Below are positions 41,046 to 49,003 of a stretch of 55,827 bases of DNA, in pieces. The notes under the pieces are model-generated. The model made no database searches and had not been told where the DNA came from. It was given only the letters and a program-made list of their open reading frames with translations. The DNA is from Mycobacterium angelicum (GTDB taxonomy: Bacteria > Actinomycetota > Actinomycetes > Mycobacteriales > Mycobacteriaceae): positions 1-55,827 of the forward strand of contig NZ_MVHE01000033.1 in assembly GCF_002086155.1 (NCBI RefSeq), written 5' to 3'. A program made the position numbers and the translations under genes. How positions within the stretch are numbered: the first letter of the stretch is position 1; every line of letters starts with the position of its first letter.

Positions 41046-41606
41046 GTGATAAGTGCCACAATTTTTGATTTCCTATGGATATTGTCTGTAGCGTTCGTGC
41101 TCATGATTGCTCTTGCAACGCTATTGACGCTCGTTAATCAGGTGTCTGGCACGCCCTATATCGTGGGTGGAGATTCTCCCGCCGGTACCGACTGTTCGGG
41201 TCTGGCTTCGTGGGTCGCAAATGCGGCCACGGATCGGCCGGCTTTCGGTAGCCGGTTCAACACCGGAAACGAAGAGGCCGCATTGTTGGCACGCGGCTTC
41301 CAATACGGAACCGCTCCCAATGCCTTGGTGATCGGCTGGAACGGTGGCCACACGGCCGTCACCCTGCCCGATGGCACTCCGGTGTCCAGTGGCGAGGGCG
41401 GTGGTGTCCACATCGGCGGTGGTGGTGCTTACCAGCCGCAATTCACCCATCACATGTTCCTGCCGATGGATCCCGACCAGATGGAGGGCGAACCTCCGGC
41501 CCCGGACGAGCCCGCGGTTCTGGTCGATGCCGTCGCACCGGAAATGCCGGACGCGCCGGCCCCGGATGAAGCCCCCGCCGGCGATCCCGATAACCCGAAT
41601 CCGTAA
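41046..41606 (+). CDS. NlpC/P60-like cysteine peptidase-fold protein with N-terminal membrane anchor
   Basis: 186 residues. An uncleaved-looking hydrophobic N-terminus (ISATIFDFLWILSVAFVLMI in parts, residues ~5-28) precedes a small domain with GTPYIVGGDSPAGTDCSGLASWV, where DCSGL carries the probable catalytic Cys50, and GWNGGHTAVTLPDG with His102, as in NlpC/P60 and C40 peptidases. The tail (~140-186) is acidic and Pro-rich. It probably acts on peptidoglycan, but the domain is shorter than in RipA-type enzymes. GTG 41046 is the first start; the first ~100 bp are AT-rich unlike neighbouring genes. Confidence 0.78.
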   Translation: MISATIFDFLWILSVAFVLMIALATLLTLVNQVSGTPYIVGGDSPAGTDCSGLASWVANAATDRPAFGSRFNTGNEEAALLARGFQYGTAPNALVIGWNGGHTAVTLPDGTPVSSGEGGGVHIGGGGAYQPQFTHHMFLPMDPDQMEGEPPAPDEPAVLVDAVAPEMPDAPAPDEAPAGDPDNPNP

Positions 41607-41623
41607 CGAAAATCGACAATTGA

Positions 41624-41666
41624 TGTGATCTATACCCGGAAATTCAATTTCCGGGTATAGATCACA
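41624..41666. terminator. 43-nt palindrome with perfect 21-bp arms
   Basis: The left arm 41624-41644 begins TGTGATCTATACCCGG; the right arm 41646-41666 is its exact reverse complement; the loop is a single C at 41645. It lies 18 nt after the NlpC-like stop. There is no U-tract, and the arms are not GC-rich. It is a terminator-type hairpin by position; a transposon-end or protein-binding role is possible. Confidence 0.6.
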
Positions 41667-41717
41667 CTTATTCGATTCACGGTGAGCAAGAGGGTCGATT
41701 CGGCCTGTCTTACTCCC

Positions 41718-41723
41718 TACCCT
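41718..41723 (+). promoter_or_regulatory. -10 box of the OsmC-family gene
   Basis: TACCCT lies 7 nt before the GTG at 41731 (leaderless). Confidence 0.55.
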
Positions 41724-41730
41724 GGCGCGA

Positions 41731-42255
41731 GTGACAACTGCGCCTATCAGCAAGACCAGCCATTTGAGCGGCGTCATCGCCGCCAGCCACGACGCCATCA
41801 CCGCCGACCCGGCCGCCGCCCGGGTCGTATTCGAGGCCTCGGCGACCGCACACGACGCGGTGGCCAGCACAGTTGGCCTCGGTCAGTATCGCGTCGAGGT
41901 GGACGAGCCGCCTGCGCTCGGCGGGGAGGGCAAAGCCCCCAACCCGGTCGAGTATTACCTGGCCTCGCTGTTGTCCTGCCAGATCGTGACGTGGCGGTTC
42001 TGGGCGCAGAAGCTCGGAATCGCGGTCGAGGAGATCACCGCGCGGGCCGAGGGCGATCTCGATGTGCAAGGCTTCTTCGGATTTGACGACGGCGTGCGCG
42101 CCGGATTTCAGCAGGTGCGGGTGGTGGTCACGGTGAGCGGGCCAGAGTCCCCGGACCGCTATCGCGAGCTACAAGCGGCCGTCGACGCGCATTGCCCCGT
42201 CCTGGATTTGACCAGAAACCCGACCCCGGTGACCACCAACCTGGAGATCGGCTAG
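41731..42255 (+). CDS. OsmC-family protein
   Basis: 174 residues. OsmC/Ohr-fold features: PALGGEGKAPNPVEYYLASLLSCQIVTWRFWAQKLG in parts, where NPVEYYLASLLSCQ is the family helix with the first reactive Cys, and HCPVLDLTRNPTPV, which carries the second Cys near the C-terminus. Family members reduce organic hydroperoxides or act in related stress responses using the two cysteines. The substrate is unknown. The start is supported by the -10 box 7 nt upstream. Confidence 0.9.
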   Translation: MTTAPISKTSHLSGVIAASHDAITADPAAARVVFEASATAHDAVASTVGLGQYRVEVDEPPALGGEGKAPNPVEYYLASLLSCQIVTWRFWAQKLGIAVEEITARAEGDLDVQGFFGFDDGVRAGFQQVRVVVTVSGPESPDRYRELQAAVDAHCPVLDLTRNPTPVTTNLEIG

Positions 42256-42260
42256 CCGCG

Positions 42261-42266
42261 TATCGT
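42261..42266 (+). promoter_or_regulatory. -10 box of the monooxygenase gene
   Basis: TATCGT lies 8 nt before the ATG at 42275 (leaderless). Confidence 0.55.
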
Positions 42267-42274
42267 CAGCGGCC

Positions 42275-42598
42275 ATGATCTTCATCGTCGTCAAGTTCCA
42301 GACCAAACCCGAGTGGAGTGAGCGCTGGCCGGAATTCGTCGCCGCGTTCACCGACGCCACCCGTGCCGAACCGGGCAACTTGTGGTTCGAGTGGTCGCGC
42401 AGCCTGGCCGATCCGGCGGAGTATGTGCTGGTCGAAGCCTTCCGGGACGGCGAGGCGGGCGGCGCCCACGTCAACAGCGACCACTTCAAGCGCGCGATGC
42501 AGGAGCTGCCGCTGGCGCTGGCAGCCACCCCGAAGATCATCAGTCAGACCGTCGACGCGACCGGCTGGTCGGAGATGGGTGAGATGTCGGTCGACTAA
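42275..42598 (+). CDS. ABM-domain (YgiN-like) putative quinol monooxygenase
   Basis: 107 residues: FIVVKFQTKPEWSERWPEFV, then GNLWFEWSRSLADPAEYVLVEAFRDGEAG in parts and AHVNSDHFKRAMQELPLAL. This is the dimeric ferredoxin-like fold of antibiotic biosynthesis monooxygenases, with the conserved EAFRD and HxxSxHFK-type region. Likely cofactor-free oxygenase or a quinone-related enzyme. Its stop overlaps the convergent stop by 4 bp. Confidence 0.88.
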   Translation: MIFIVVKFQTKPEWSERWPEFVAAFTDATRAEPGNLWFEWSRSLADPAEYVLVEAFRDGEAGGAHVNSDHFKRAMQELPLALAATPKIISQTVDATGWSEMGEMSVD

Positions 42599-43299
42599 CC
42601 GGCTGAGTCCGCGATCACTGAGATCTCGTCGCCCAGCTGGTAACCCGGCGCCAGCGGCAGCGTGTCACCGCTCCAAAACTTGCCCGGGTCAAACCAGTGC
42701 GCGTCCTTGTCGGTTATCAGTAGGCCCATTTCCTCGTAAGTGATCGCGACGGTCTCGGCGCAGTATGCCGTCTCGACACCCACCGTCCGCCGGCTCGCTT
42801 TGCGCCGCTGCGTCTGTTCGCGAACCTTCTTGTCTACGAAGGGGATTCCGCGAGTCCAGTCGTTGACCGTGGGCAGCCGGCCGCGCAGCCACCGGCCGGT
42901 CAGCCGAACCGTGGTGGGAAACGCGGTGCCGTTCATCCGCGCGATGACCCGCAGCAGCTGATTCTCCTGCTGGCGGTTGGCATACGGCGTCAGCTGGCGC
43001 AACCAGCACCGCTGGTGATAGCGCTCGGTCCATTGCTGCACCACCTGCCGGGCGTCGTTGAGCTGTACGCCGCGGTGGTTGGTACCGGTCCATACGTCGA
43101 CGAGCTTGTCGCCCAATTCGGCATGCCAGATCAGCGGCGGCAGGTCGTCGATGGCCACCGTCATGCCGACGTGGTTGACCGGCGCGTTGGTCAGCGTCTG
43201 GATGGCTCGGTCGGGTCGTGAACCGCCACGAAACAACCACAGGTCGCCGGTGCGGGTTTCGTTCAGCGCTTGGTCCAGGGTCAGCGTGCTCGAGTTCAC
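42595..43299 (-). CDS. Permuted papain-fold (YiiX/NlpC-like) protein, Rv1118c-type
   Basis: 234 residues. GDLWLFRGGSRPDRAIQTLTN followed by APVNHVGMTVAID places a His (His43) early, and ETAYCAETVAITYEEMGLL places a Cys (Cys180) late, the reversed order typical of circularly permuted papain-like enzymes (YiiX/YaeF). Such proteins hydrolyse amide or acyl bonds, often in lipids or peptidoglycan; no substrate is known here. GTG 43299 follows a -10 box by 6 nt. Assignment as the Rv1118c orthologue rests on position. Confidence 0.75.
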   Translation of the reverse strand: MNSSTLTLDQALNETRTGDLWLFRGGSRPDRAIQTLTNAPVNHVGMTVAIDDLPPLIWHAELGDKLVDVWTGTNHRGVQLNDARQVVQQWTERYHQRCWLRQLTPYANRQQENQLLRVIARMNGTAFPTTVRLTGRWLRGRLPTVNDWTRGIPFVDKKVREQTQRRKASRRTVGVETAYCAETVAITYEEMGLLITDKDAHWFDPGKFWSGDTLPLAPGYQLGDEISVIADSAG

Positions 43300-43305
43300 C
43301 CCAGC

Positions 43306-43311
43306 ACCATA
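43306..43311 (-). promoter_or_regulatory. -10 box of the permuted-papain gene
   Basis: Reads TATGGT on the minus strand, 6 nt before the GTG at 43299 (leaderless). Confidence 0.55.
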
Positions 43312-43319
43312 GACACAGA

Positions 43320-43325
43320 TAGCCT
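43320..43325 (+). promoter_or_regulatory. -10 box of the 58-aa membrane protein gene
   Basis: TAGCCT lies 6 nt before the ATG at 43332 (leaderless), back to back with the opposite -10 box at 43306-43311. Confidence 0.55.
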
Positions 43326-43331
43326 GTCCTG

Positions 43332-43508
43332 ATGCGCAGCATATGGAAGTGGATCGGCCTGGCCGGTGTGGCCGGCGTGGTCGCCGGTGGCGCCCTGGTG
43401 GTGCGCGATCAACGGCGCCGCCGCGCCTACACGCCCGACGAGATCCGCGCCCGATTGCATCAGCGGCTGGCCGAATCCGACGCCGACGGGGGCGCCGGCC
43501 CCGACTAG
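43332..43508 (+). CDS. 58-residue single-pass membrane protein
   Basis: Starts MRSIWKWIGLAGVAGVVAGG: one hydrophobic helix (~5-24), then a strongly basic RDQRRRRAYTPDEIRARLHQRL and a short acidic tail ending GAGPD. It starts 6 nt after a perfect -10 box, and its stop interleaves with that of the convergent cyclase (CTAG at 43505-43508); both support a real gene. No family name is known to me. Confidence 0.75.
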   Translation: MRSIWKWIGLAGVAGVVAGGALVVRDQRRRRAYTPDEIRARLHQRLAESDADGGAGPD

Positions 43509-44341
43509 GCGGCCGGTTCGACCGAAAACAAGCGATAGCTTCCGGAAAAGCCCTTCAACGCGACCTCGCGGCCGTCGTCGAAACCTATGTCGTCGCAATC
43601 GGAAACAGCGCACACGGCGTCGCGCACCGGTTCGCTGACCAGGATCTCGCCGCCGGTGGCCGCCCCGGCGACCCGGGCGGCCATTGCGACGTTGCGGCCG
43701 AACAGGTCGTCGCCGCGGCGTACCGAACGGCCCATGTGAATGCCGATTCGCACTCGAATTTCGGTGTGCCGCTTGCGTTTTGCGTCCCGGTGCAATGCCT
43801 GCTGAACGTCGATGCCGCAGCGCACCGCCTGCTCGGCACGGGAAAACGCGATCATGAAGCCGTCGCCCTGGCTCTTGACCACATGCCCGGAGCGCCGCTG
43901 CACCTGTTGATGAATCAGCTTGGCGTGTGAGGCAATCAGCTTGACCCACGCGCGGTCGCCGATCCGCTCGTTGAGCGCGGTCGACTCTTCGATATCGGAG
44001 AACAGGATCACCACCCGTCCGTCCGGGGTGACCTTGGCCAAGTCGGGCCGCTCGACCTCAGCCCAATCGGCAAGGTCCTCGATCGAGCTGCGCACGGCCG
44101 CGCCGAAGCCCTCCTTGCGCACCAGATTTGCGGTCTGCCACACCGTCTTTACGGCCTCACGACCACCCGACAGCAGCCAATTGCGGGCGTCGGCGCGCTG
44201 CCGCAACTCGTCGGCTTCCGCGCGGCTGCGCTTGAGCAGTACCCACAGCGCGACCAGCCCGCCGGCTTCGATGACTGCGACGCCGGCTAGGGCATAGACG
44301 ACGAACACCCAGGAGTGCAGGGCATCGACCATGGCAGACAT
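43505..44341 (-). CDS. Class III adenylate/guanylate cyclase-domain protein, membrane-anchored (Rv1120c locus)
   Basis: 278 residues from the ATG at 44341 (alternatives: ATG 44332 and upstream frames). One membrane helix (~12-36, FVVYALAGVAVIEAGGLVAL), a coiled linker, then a cyclase domain (~105-270): metal Asp116 in LFSDIEEST, Lys156 and Asp160 in VKSQGDGFMIAF, and GDDLFGRNVAMAARVAG. In the usual FGxxVNxAAR motif the transition-state Asn is replaced by Ala219, while Arg223 is kept, so activity may be altered. M. tuberculosis Rv1120c at this place is a shorter fragment. It is divergent from zwf. Confidence 0.85.
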   Translation of the reverse strand: MSAMVDALHSWVFVVYALAGVAVIEAGGLVALWVLLKRSRAEADELRQRADARNWLLSGGREAVKTVWQTANLVRKEGFGAAVRSSIEDLADWAEVERPDLAKVTPDGRVVILFSDIEESTALNERIGDRAWVKLIASHAKLIHQQVQRRSGHVVKSQGDGFMIAFSRAEQAVRCGIDVQQALHRDAKRKRHTEIRVRIGIHMGRSVRRGDDLFGRNVAMAARVAGAATGGEILVSEPVRDAVCAVSDCDDIGFDDGREVALKGFSGSYRLFSVEPAA

Positions 44342-44438
44342 TATCTTGTCGCGACTATACGTAATGTCTAGGGTTGAGACCGGCCGCCGCGGGGAAGCAA
44401 GTCTCTGTAAGCCAATTGACGTCCTGGAGGTAGAGGAA

Positions 44439-45848
44439 TTGGCCGACGGCGGAGACAACGCCTCAGACCTGTTGGTGATCTTCGGAATTACCGGGGATCT
44501 GGCCCACAAGATGACCTACCGCGCCTTGTACCGGCTGGAGCGCAAGGGGTTGCTGGACTGTCCCATCTTGGGCGTTGCCAGTGACGACCTCACGGTAGAC
44601 GAGCTGGTGGAGCGGATGCGTGAGTCGCTGCGAGACGTCGGCGAGAAGATGGACGACGAGGCTTTTGATCGGCTGTCGAAAAGGTTGTCGTACATGCACG
44701 GCGACGTCACCGACAGCCAGCTCTACGAGTCGCTGGCAGCGAAAATCGGTTCCGACCGCCGGCCGCTGTTCTACCTGGAGATGCCGCCGGCGCTGTTTGC
44801 GCCGATCGTGGAGAACCTCGCGCAAGTCGGGTTGCTGGAGCGCGCCCGCGTCGCGGTGGAGAAGCCGTTCGGCCACGACCTGGAATCCGCGCGCGAACTC
44901 AACACCCGGTTGCGTGCGGTGCTGGAAGAGGACCAGATCATGCGGGTGGACCACTTCCTGGGCAAGCAGCCGGTGGTAGAGCTGGAGTATCTGCGCTTCG
45001 CCAATCGGGCGCTGGCTAAGCTGTGGGACCGCGACAGCGTCTCGGCGATCCAGATCACCATGGCCGAGGACTTCGGTGTGGAGACGCGCGGCAAGTTCTA
45101 CGACGCCGTCGGCGCGTTGCGTGACGTGGTGCAGAACCATTTGCTGCAGGTGCTCGCGCTCGTCGCGATGGAGCCGCCGGTCGGGCCCTCCGCCGACGAC
45201 CTCAACGACAAGAAGGCCGAAGTGCTGCGCGCCATACCGGCGCTGGAACCCGAGCATTGCGTACGCGGCCAATACCGCGGCTATCACGACGTCCCGGAAG
45301 TGCCGAAGGATTCCGAGACCGAGACCTTCATCGCGCTGAAGACCGAGATCGACAACTGGCGCTGGGCCGGGGTGCCGATCTTCCTGCGGGCCGGAAAAGC
45401 CTTGCCGGAGAAGGTGACCGAGGTTCGGCTGCTGCTTCGCCGCACGCCCAGCCTGTGCTTCCTGCCCATCAGCACCCCGGCCGACCACAACCAGATCGTG
45501 CTGCGCATCGACCCCGATCCGGGCATGCGGCTGCAGTTGTCCGGCCAAGTCGGCGACTCGTGGCACGACGTTCATCTGGACTCGTCGTTCGCCGACGACC
45601 TCGGCGAACCCGAACGCCCTTACGAGCGCCTCTTTCTGGCCGCGCTGAGCGGCGATCACCAGCTATTCGCCCGAATCGACAGCATCGAACAGACGTGGCG
45701 AATCGTGCAGCCGCTGCTCGATAACCCCGGCGAAGTGCACCCGTACGACCGCGGTTCCTGGGGCCCCACGGCCGCCAACGCGCTGCTGCGCGGCCAGCAC
45801 GGCTGGCACGACCCGTGGATGCCCAAAGGCTCGGACTCAGGACAGTAA
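44439..45848 (+). CDS. zwf: Glucose-6-phosphate dehydrogenase
   Basis: 469 residues from a TTG at 44439, preceded by GGAGG (8 nt spacing), aligning with Zwf1 (Rv1121). NADP-binding LLVIFGITGDLAHKM is followed by the active-site RVDHFLGKQPVVELEYLRF and the dimer region EVRLLLRRTP. It feeds the oxidative pentose phosphate route and NADPH production. In-frame ATGs at 44331 and 44364 would add N-terminal residues without family similarity. gnd follows at 14 bp, so the two form an operon. Confidence 0.93.
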   Translation: MADGGDNASDLLVIFGITGDLAHKMTYRALYRLERKGLLDCPILGVASDDLTVDELVERMRESLRDVGEKMDDEAFDRLSKRLSYMHGDVTDSQLYESLAAKIGSDRRPLFYLEMPPALFAPIVENLAQVGLLERARVAVEKPFGHDLESARELNTRLRAVLEEDQIMRVDHFLGKQPVVELEYLRFANRALAKLWDRDSVSAIQITMAEDFGVETRGKFYDAVGALRDVVQNHLLQVLALVAMEPPVGPSADDLNDKKAEVLRAIPALEPEHCVRGQYRGYHDVPEVPKDSETETFIALKTEIDNWRWAGVPIFLRAGKALPEKVTEVRLLLRRTPSLCFLPISTPADHNQIVLRIDPDPGMRLQLSGQVGDSWHDVHLDSSFADDLGEPERPYERLFLAALSGDHQLFARIDSIEQTWRIVQPLLDNPGEVHPYDRGSWGPTAANALLRGQHGWHDPWMPKGSDSGQ

Positions 45849-45862
45849 GGAGACGAAAGCAG

Positions 45863-46885
45863 ATGCAGCTAGGGATGATCGGTCTGGGCCGGATGGGCGC
45901 CAACATCGTGCGGCGCGTGGTCAACGACGGGCACGAATGTGTTGTCTACGACCACAATCCAGATGCGGTCAAGGCGATGGCGGGCGACGAGCGGATCACC
46001 GGAGTGTCGTCGCTGCGCGAGCTGCGCGACAACCTCGCCGCCCCGCGCGTCGTCTGGGTGATGGTTCCCGCCGGCGACATCACCACCGGCGTCATCGACG
46101 AACTGGCCACCACACTCGACTCCGGCGACATCGTCATCGACGGCGGCAACTCGTACTACCGCGACGACATGAGGCATTCGAAAACCTTGTCGGACAAAGG
46201 GATCCATCTACTCGACTGCGGCACCAGCGGTGGCGTGTGGGGCCGGGACCGGGGCTACTGTCTGATGATCGGCGGCGACCAGGAAGCGTTCAAGCACGCC
46301 GAACCGATCTTTGCCACCGTCGCCCCGGGCGTGGCAGCCGCCCCGCGCACCCCGGGCCGAGACGGCGAGGTCTCCCAGTCGGAGCAGGGCTATTTGCATT
46401 GCGGCCCTTGCGGAGCCGGCCACTTCGTCAAGATGGTGCACAACGGCATCGAGTACGGAATGATGGCGGCACTGGCCGAGGGGCTGAACATCCTGCGCAA
46501 CGCCGACATCGGTACCCGCATCGAAAAGGGCGACGCCGAAACCGCGCCGCTGACCAATCCTGAGTATTACCAATACAATATCGACATCCCCGAGGTCACC
46601 GAGCTGTGGCGGCGCGGCAGCGTGATCGAGTCGTGGCTGTTGGACCTCACCGCGATCGCGCTGCATGAATCGCCCACCCTGACCGAATTCTCCGGACGGG
46701 TCTCCGATTCCGGTGAGGGACGCTGGACCGCGATCGCCGCGATCGACGAGGGTGTGCCGGCACCGGTGCTCACCTCGGCGCTGTATTCCCGATTCGCCTC
46801 ACGCCGCCTCGACGAGTTCGCCGACAAGGCGCTGTCGGCCATGCGCAAGCAGTTCGGCGGACACGACGAGAAGCCCGGCGCTTAG
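45863..46885 (+). CDS. gnd2: 6-phosphogluconate dehydrogenase, short (Gnd2/YqeC-type, decarboxylating)
   Basis: 340 residues, equal to Rv1122, so the shorter ~300-340-residue class rather than the ~470-residue one. NAD(P)-binding MQLGMIGLGRMGANIVRRVV, IDGGNSYYRDDMRHS, CGTSGGVWGRDRGYCLMIGG and GHFVKMVHNGIEYGMM contain the catalytic Lys. With zwf it makes ribulose 5-phosphate. AAGGAGA precedes the ATG. The stop overlaps the convergent bpoB stop by 4 bp. Confidence 0.95.
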   Translation: MQLGMIGLGRMGANIVRRVVNDGHECVVYDHNPDAVKAMAGDERITGVSSLRELRDNLAAPRVVWVMVPAGDITTGVIDELATTLDSGDIVIDGGNSYYRDDMRHSKTLSDKGIHLLDCGTSGGVWGRDRGYCLMIGGDQEAFKHAEPIFATVAPGVAAAPRTPGRDGEVSQSEQGYLHCGPCGAGHFVKMVHNGIEYGMMAALAEGLNILRNADIGTRIEKGDAETAPLTNPEYYQYNIDIPEVTELWRRGSVIESWLLDLTAIALHESPTLTEFSGRVSDSGEGRWTAIAAIDEGVPAPVLTSALYSRFASRRLDEFADKALSAMRKQFGGHDEKPGA

Positions 46886-47748
46886 CGCTTCGCGGTTCGT
46901 TTGACGAAGTCGACGACGACGTCGCTGAAGGCGTCGTTGTCGTCGCCCGCTGCGGTGTGCCCGGCGTTGGAGAGTTCGACGAACTCCGCGCGCGGCACCG
47001 TCTCCAAGAAGTGCTGCACGCCTTCCGGACTGACCACGTCGGAGAGTTTGCCGCGGATGAGCAGCACCGGCATCGTCAGCTTCATCGCTGCCTCTTCGAA
47101 TGTCTCGGTGCGCAATTCGGGGTCGTCGCCGGGCGCGGTCATGAACGCCGGGTCCCAATGCCAGTACCAGCGTCCGTCGCGCAGCCGCAGGTTCTTTTTC
47201 AGCCCTTCGGGGCTGCGCGGCTTGCTGCGGTGCGGTAGGTAGGCGGCGACGGCATCCGCGGCTTCCTCGAGCGAGGCGAACCCGTCGATGTTGCCGAGCA
47301 TGAAGTCCCGGATGCGCGCACTGCCCGTCTTCTCGTACCGCGGCACCACGTCGACCAGCACCAGGCCGGTCACCCGGTCCGGTCCGGCGCTCTCGGCGAC
47401 CAGGATGCCGGTCAACCCGCCCATGCTGGCCCCGATGATCACCACGTGGCGGCCGATCGCGTCCAGCACGCCCAGGACGTCCTGGGTGAGGGTTTCCACG
47501 GCGTAGTCGGCGCCCGGCGCGCGGTCGCTGTCGCCGTGTCCGCGGCTGTCCAGCGCGACGACGTGGAAGCCGTCGTCGGCCAGGATCTGCCCGGTGGCCT
47601 TCCAGGAGAACCGGTTCTGGCCGCCGCCGTGCAGCATCAGGATGGTCGGCCCGCTCTCGGCGCCCCGGTTCCATTCGTCGGCGACCAGGGTGATCCCGTT
47701 GGCTCCGGAAAACTCGACCGTCTGGGGGCTGCTGCGCACGGTGCTCAT
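46882..47748 (-). CDS. bpoB: Alpha/beta hydrolase (annotated non-haem peroxidase BpoB)
   Basis: 288 residues, corresponding to Rv1123c. Oxyanion HGGGQNRFSW, nucleophile elbow IGASMGGLTG, Asp in the LLIRGKLSDVVSPEG region and catalytic His in LSNAGHTAAGDDND. The haloperoxidase name is historical; esterase or C-C hydrolase activity is equally possible from the fold. It starts at ATG 47748 and is divergent from the VOC gene, with 156 bp between starts. Confidence 0.88.
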   Translation of the reverse strand: MSTVRSSPQTVEFSGANGITLVADEWNRGAESGPTILMLHGGGQNRFSWKATGQILADDGFHVVALDSRGHGDSDRAPGADYAVETLTQDVLGVLDAIGRHVVIIGASMGGLTGILVAESAGPDRVTGLVLVDVVPRYEKTGSARIRDFMLGNIDGFASLEEAADAVAAYLPHRSKPRSPEGLKKNLRLRDGRWYWHWDPAFMTAPGDDPELRTETFEEAAMKLTMPVLLIRGKLSDVVSPEGVQHFLETVPRAEFVELSNAGHTAAGDDNDAFSDVVVDFVKRTAKR

Positions 47749-47904
47749 GGGCTGACGTTACCTAGCTTGTTTAACGGACTTGCATGCCCCCTTTGGATGC
47801 CGCGGCGGCGATGAGTTTTTGTCACCGGCGTGGTCTATCCATAAGACAACGATGTGTCGCGCACCGCGGGTGCGTGGACCTGCCGACAAAGCAAGGAGCT
47901 GAGC

Positions 47905-48375
47905 ATGCCCTCGATCACGCCCTCACTTTGGTTCGACGACAACCTGGAGGAGGCGGCCGAGTTTTACACCTCGGTGTTCCCGAATTCGCACATCGAGGGT
48001 TTCACCCGGTGCACCGACGCGGGGCCCAACGAACCCGGCTCGGTGCTGATCGGGACCTTCGTGCTGGACGGCACCCGGTTCATCGCGATCAACGGCGGGC
48101 CGATCTTCCAGTTCACCGAGGCGGTGTCCTTCACGGTCCACTGCAAGGATCAGGACGAGGTGGACTACTACTGGGAGCGGTTGGCCGACGGTGGGCAGGA
48201 ATCACAGTGCGGCTGGCTCAAGGACCGCTTCGGCCTGAGCTGGCAGATCGTGCCGGACAGGCTCTACGAATTGGTCAACGATCCGGATCCGGCCCGGGCC
48301 GCGGCGGCCACCCGGGCGATGCACGGCATGCGCAAGATCGTGGTAGCCGAGCTGGAGCAAGCCATCTCGGTGTGA
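47905..48375 (+). CDS. PhnB-like VOC-fold protein (3-demethylubiquinone methyltransferase-like)
   Basis: 156 residues: ITPSLWFDDNLEEAAEFYTSVFPNS opening is the hallmark of the PhnB/DUF899-type VOC group, followed by GTFVLDGTRFIAINGGPIFQFTEAVSFTV in parts and the W-rich ESQCGWLKDRFGLSWQIVP. The methyltransferase label in databases is misleading; no catalytic function is established. Shine-Dalgarno AAGGAG precedes the ATG at 47905. It is convergent with the TetR gene, with 3 bp between stops. Confidence 0.88.
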   Translation: MPSITPSLWFDDNLEEAAEFYTSVFPNSHIEGFTRCTDAGPNEPGSVLIGTFVLDGTRFIAINGGPIFQFTEAVSFTVHCKDQDEVDYYWERLADGGQESQCGWLKDRFGLSWQIVPDRLYELVNDPDPARAAAATRAMHGMRKIVVAELEQAISV

Positions 48376-48378
48376 CGC

Positions 48379-48978
48379 TCACTCGGTGAGCTGGCCGATC
48401 CATTCGATGGTCGCGTCGATGATGGGCGCGACGTCGTCGGGGTCTTCGCAGGCGGCAACCATCAGCGAAGACTCCGCCATGGTGGCCACCAGCACCCGGC
48501 TCAGCAGCCGACCGCGGGGTGAGGTGTCCAGTTCGAGCACCGCGAGCCAGCTGCGGAAGGCGGCCGTCATCCGGTTGCGGCGGATGTTGTCGAATCCCGG
48601 TGGGGTATCTCCGGCTGACAACACCCAGGCCTGGCGCCGGTTTTCCCACATCGCTTCCAGGTAGGCCCGGACGTGGATTTCGAAGACCCGTCGCCGGTCG
48701 ACTCGCTGGGGCGCGGACTGGAAGGCTCGCCACATCGCCGCTCCGATGTGGCGGTCGACGGCGTCGGCGGTCTGCTCGAAGATCGCCAGAAACAGCTCAC
48801 TCTTGCCGCCGAAGTGGTGGTAGATGCTGCCGATGCTGGCACCGGAGCCCGTCACCACGTCAGCCATCGTGGCCGCGGTGAAGCCGTTGGTGGCGAACAC
48901 CTCGGTCGCCGCGTCCAGGATCCGTTGCTGAGTGGCGCCGGTCTTGGCCCACCGGCGGCTGTGTGCAGTGGTCGACAT
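48379..48978 (-). CDS. TetR/AcrR-family regulator
   Basis: 199 residues. N-terminal helix-turn-helix TQQRILDAATEVFATNGFTAATMADVVTGSGASIGSIYHHFGGKSELF (in parts) is a textbook TetR domain; the C-terminal ~130 residues are the helical ligand-binding domain. The target is unknown: neighbours are the VOC gene and, 25 bp upstream on the same strand, the PPE gene, with which it may be co-transcribed. I saw no clear palindrome for its operator. Confidence 0.9.
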   Translation of the reverse strand: MSTTAHSRRWAKTGATQQRILDAATEVFATNGFTAATMADVVTGSGASIGSIYHHFGGKSELFLAIFEQTADAVDRHIGAAMWRAFQSAPQRVDRRRVFEIHVRAYLEAMWENRRQAWVLSAGDTPPGFDNIRRNRMTAAFRSWLAVLELDTSPRGRLLSRVLVATMAESSLMVAACEDPDDVAPIIDATIEWIGQLTE

Positions 48979-49003
48979 GTCTAGAAATCGCCTTTCGGGT
49001 AAA

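Noticed and set aside
41624..41666. CRP-type site (TGTGA...TCACA) at the ends of the large palindrome
   Set aside because: The half-sites are 33 nt apart instead of 6, so a CRP dimer could not bind both.
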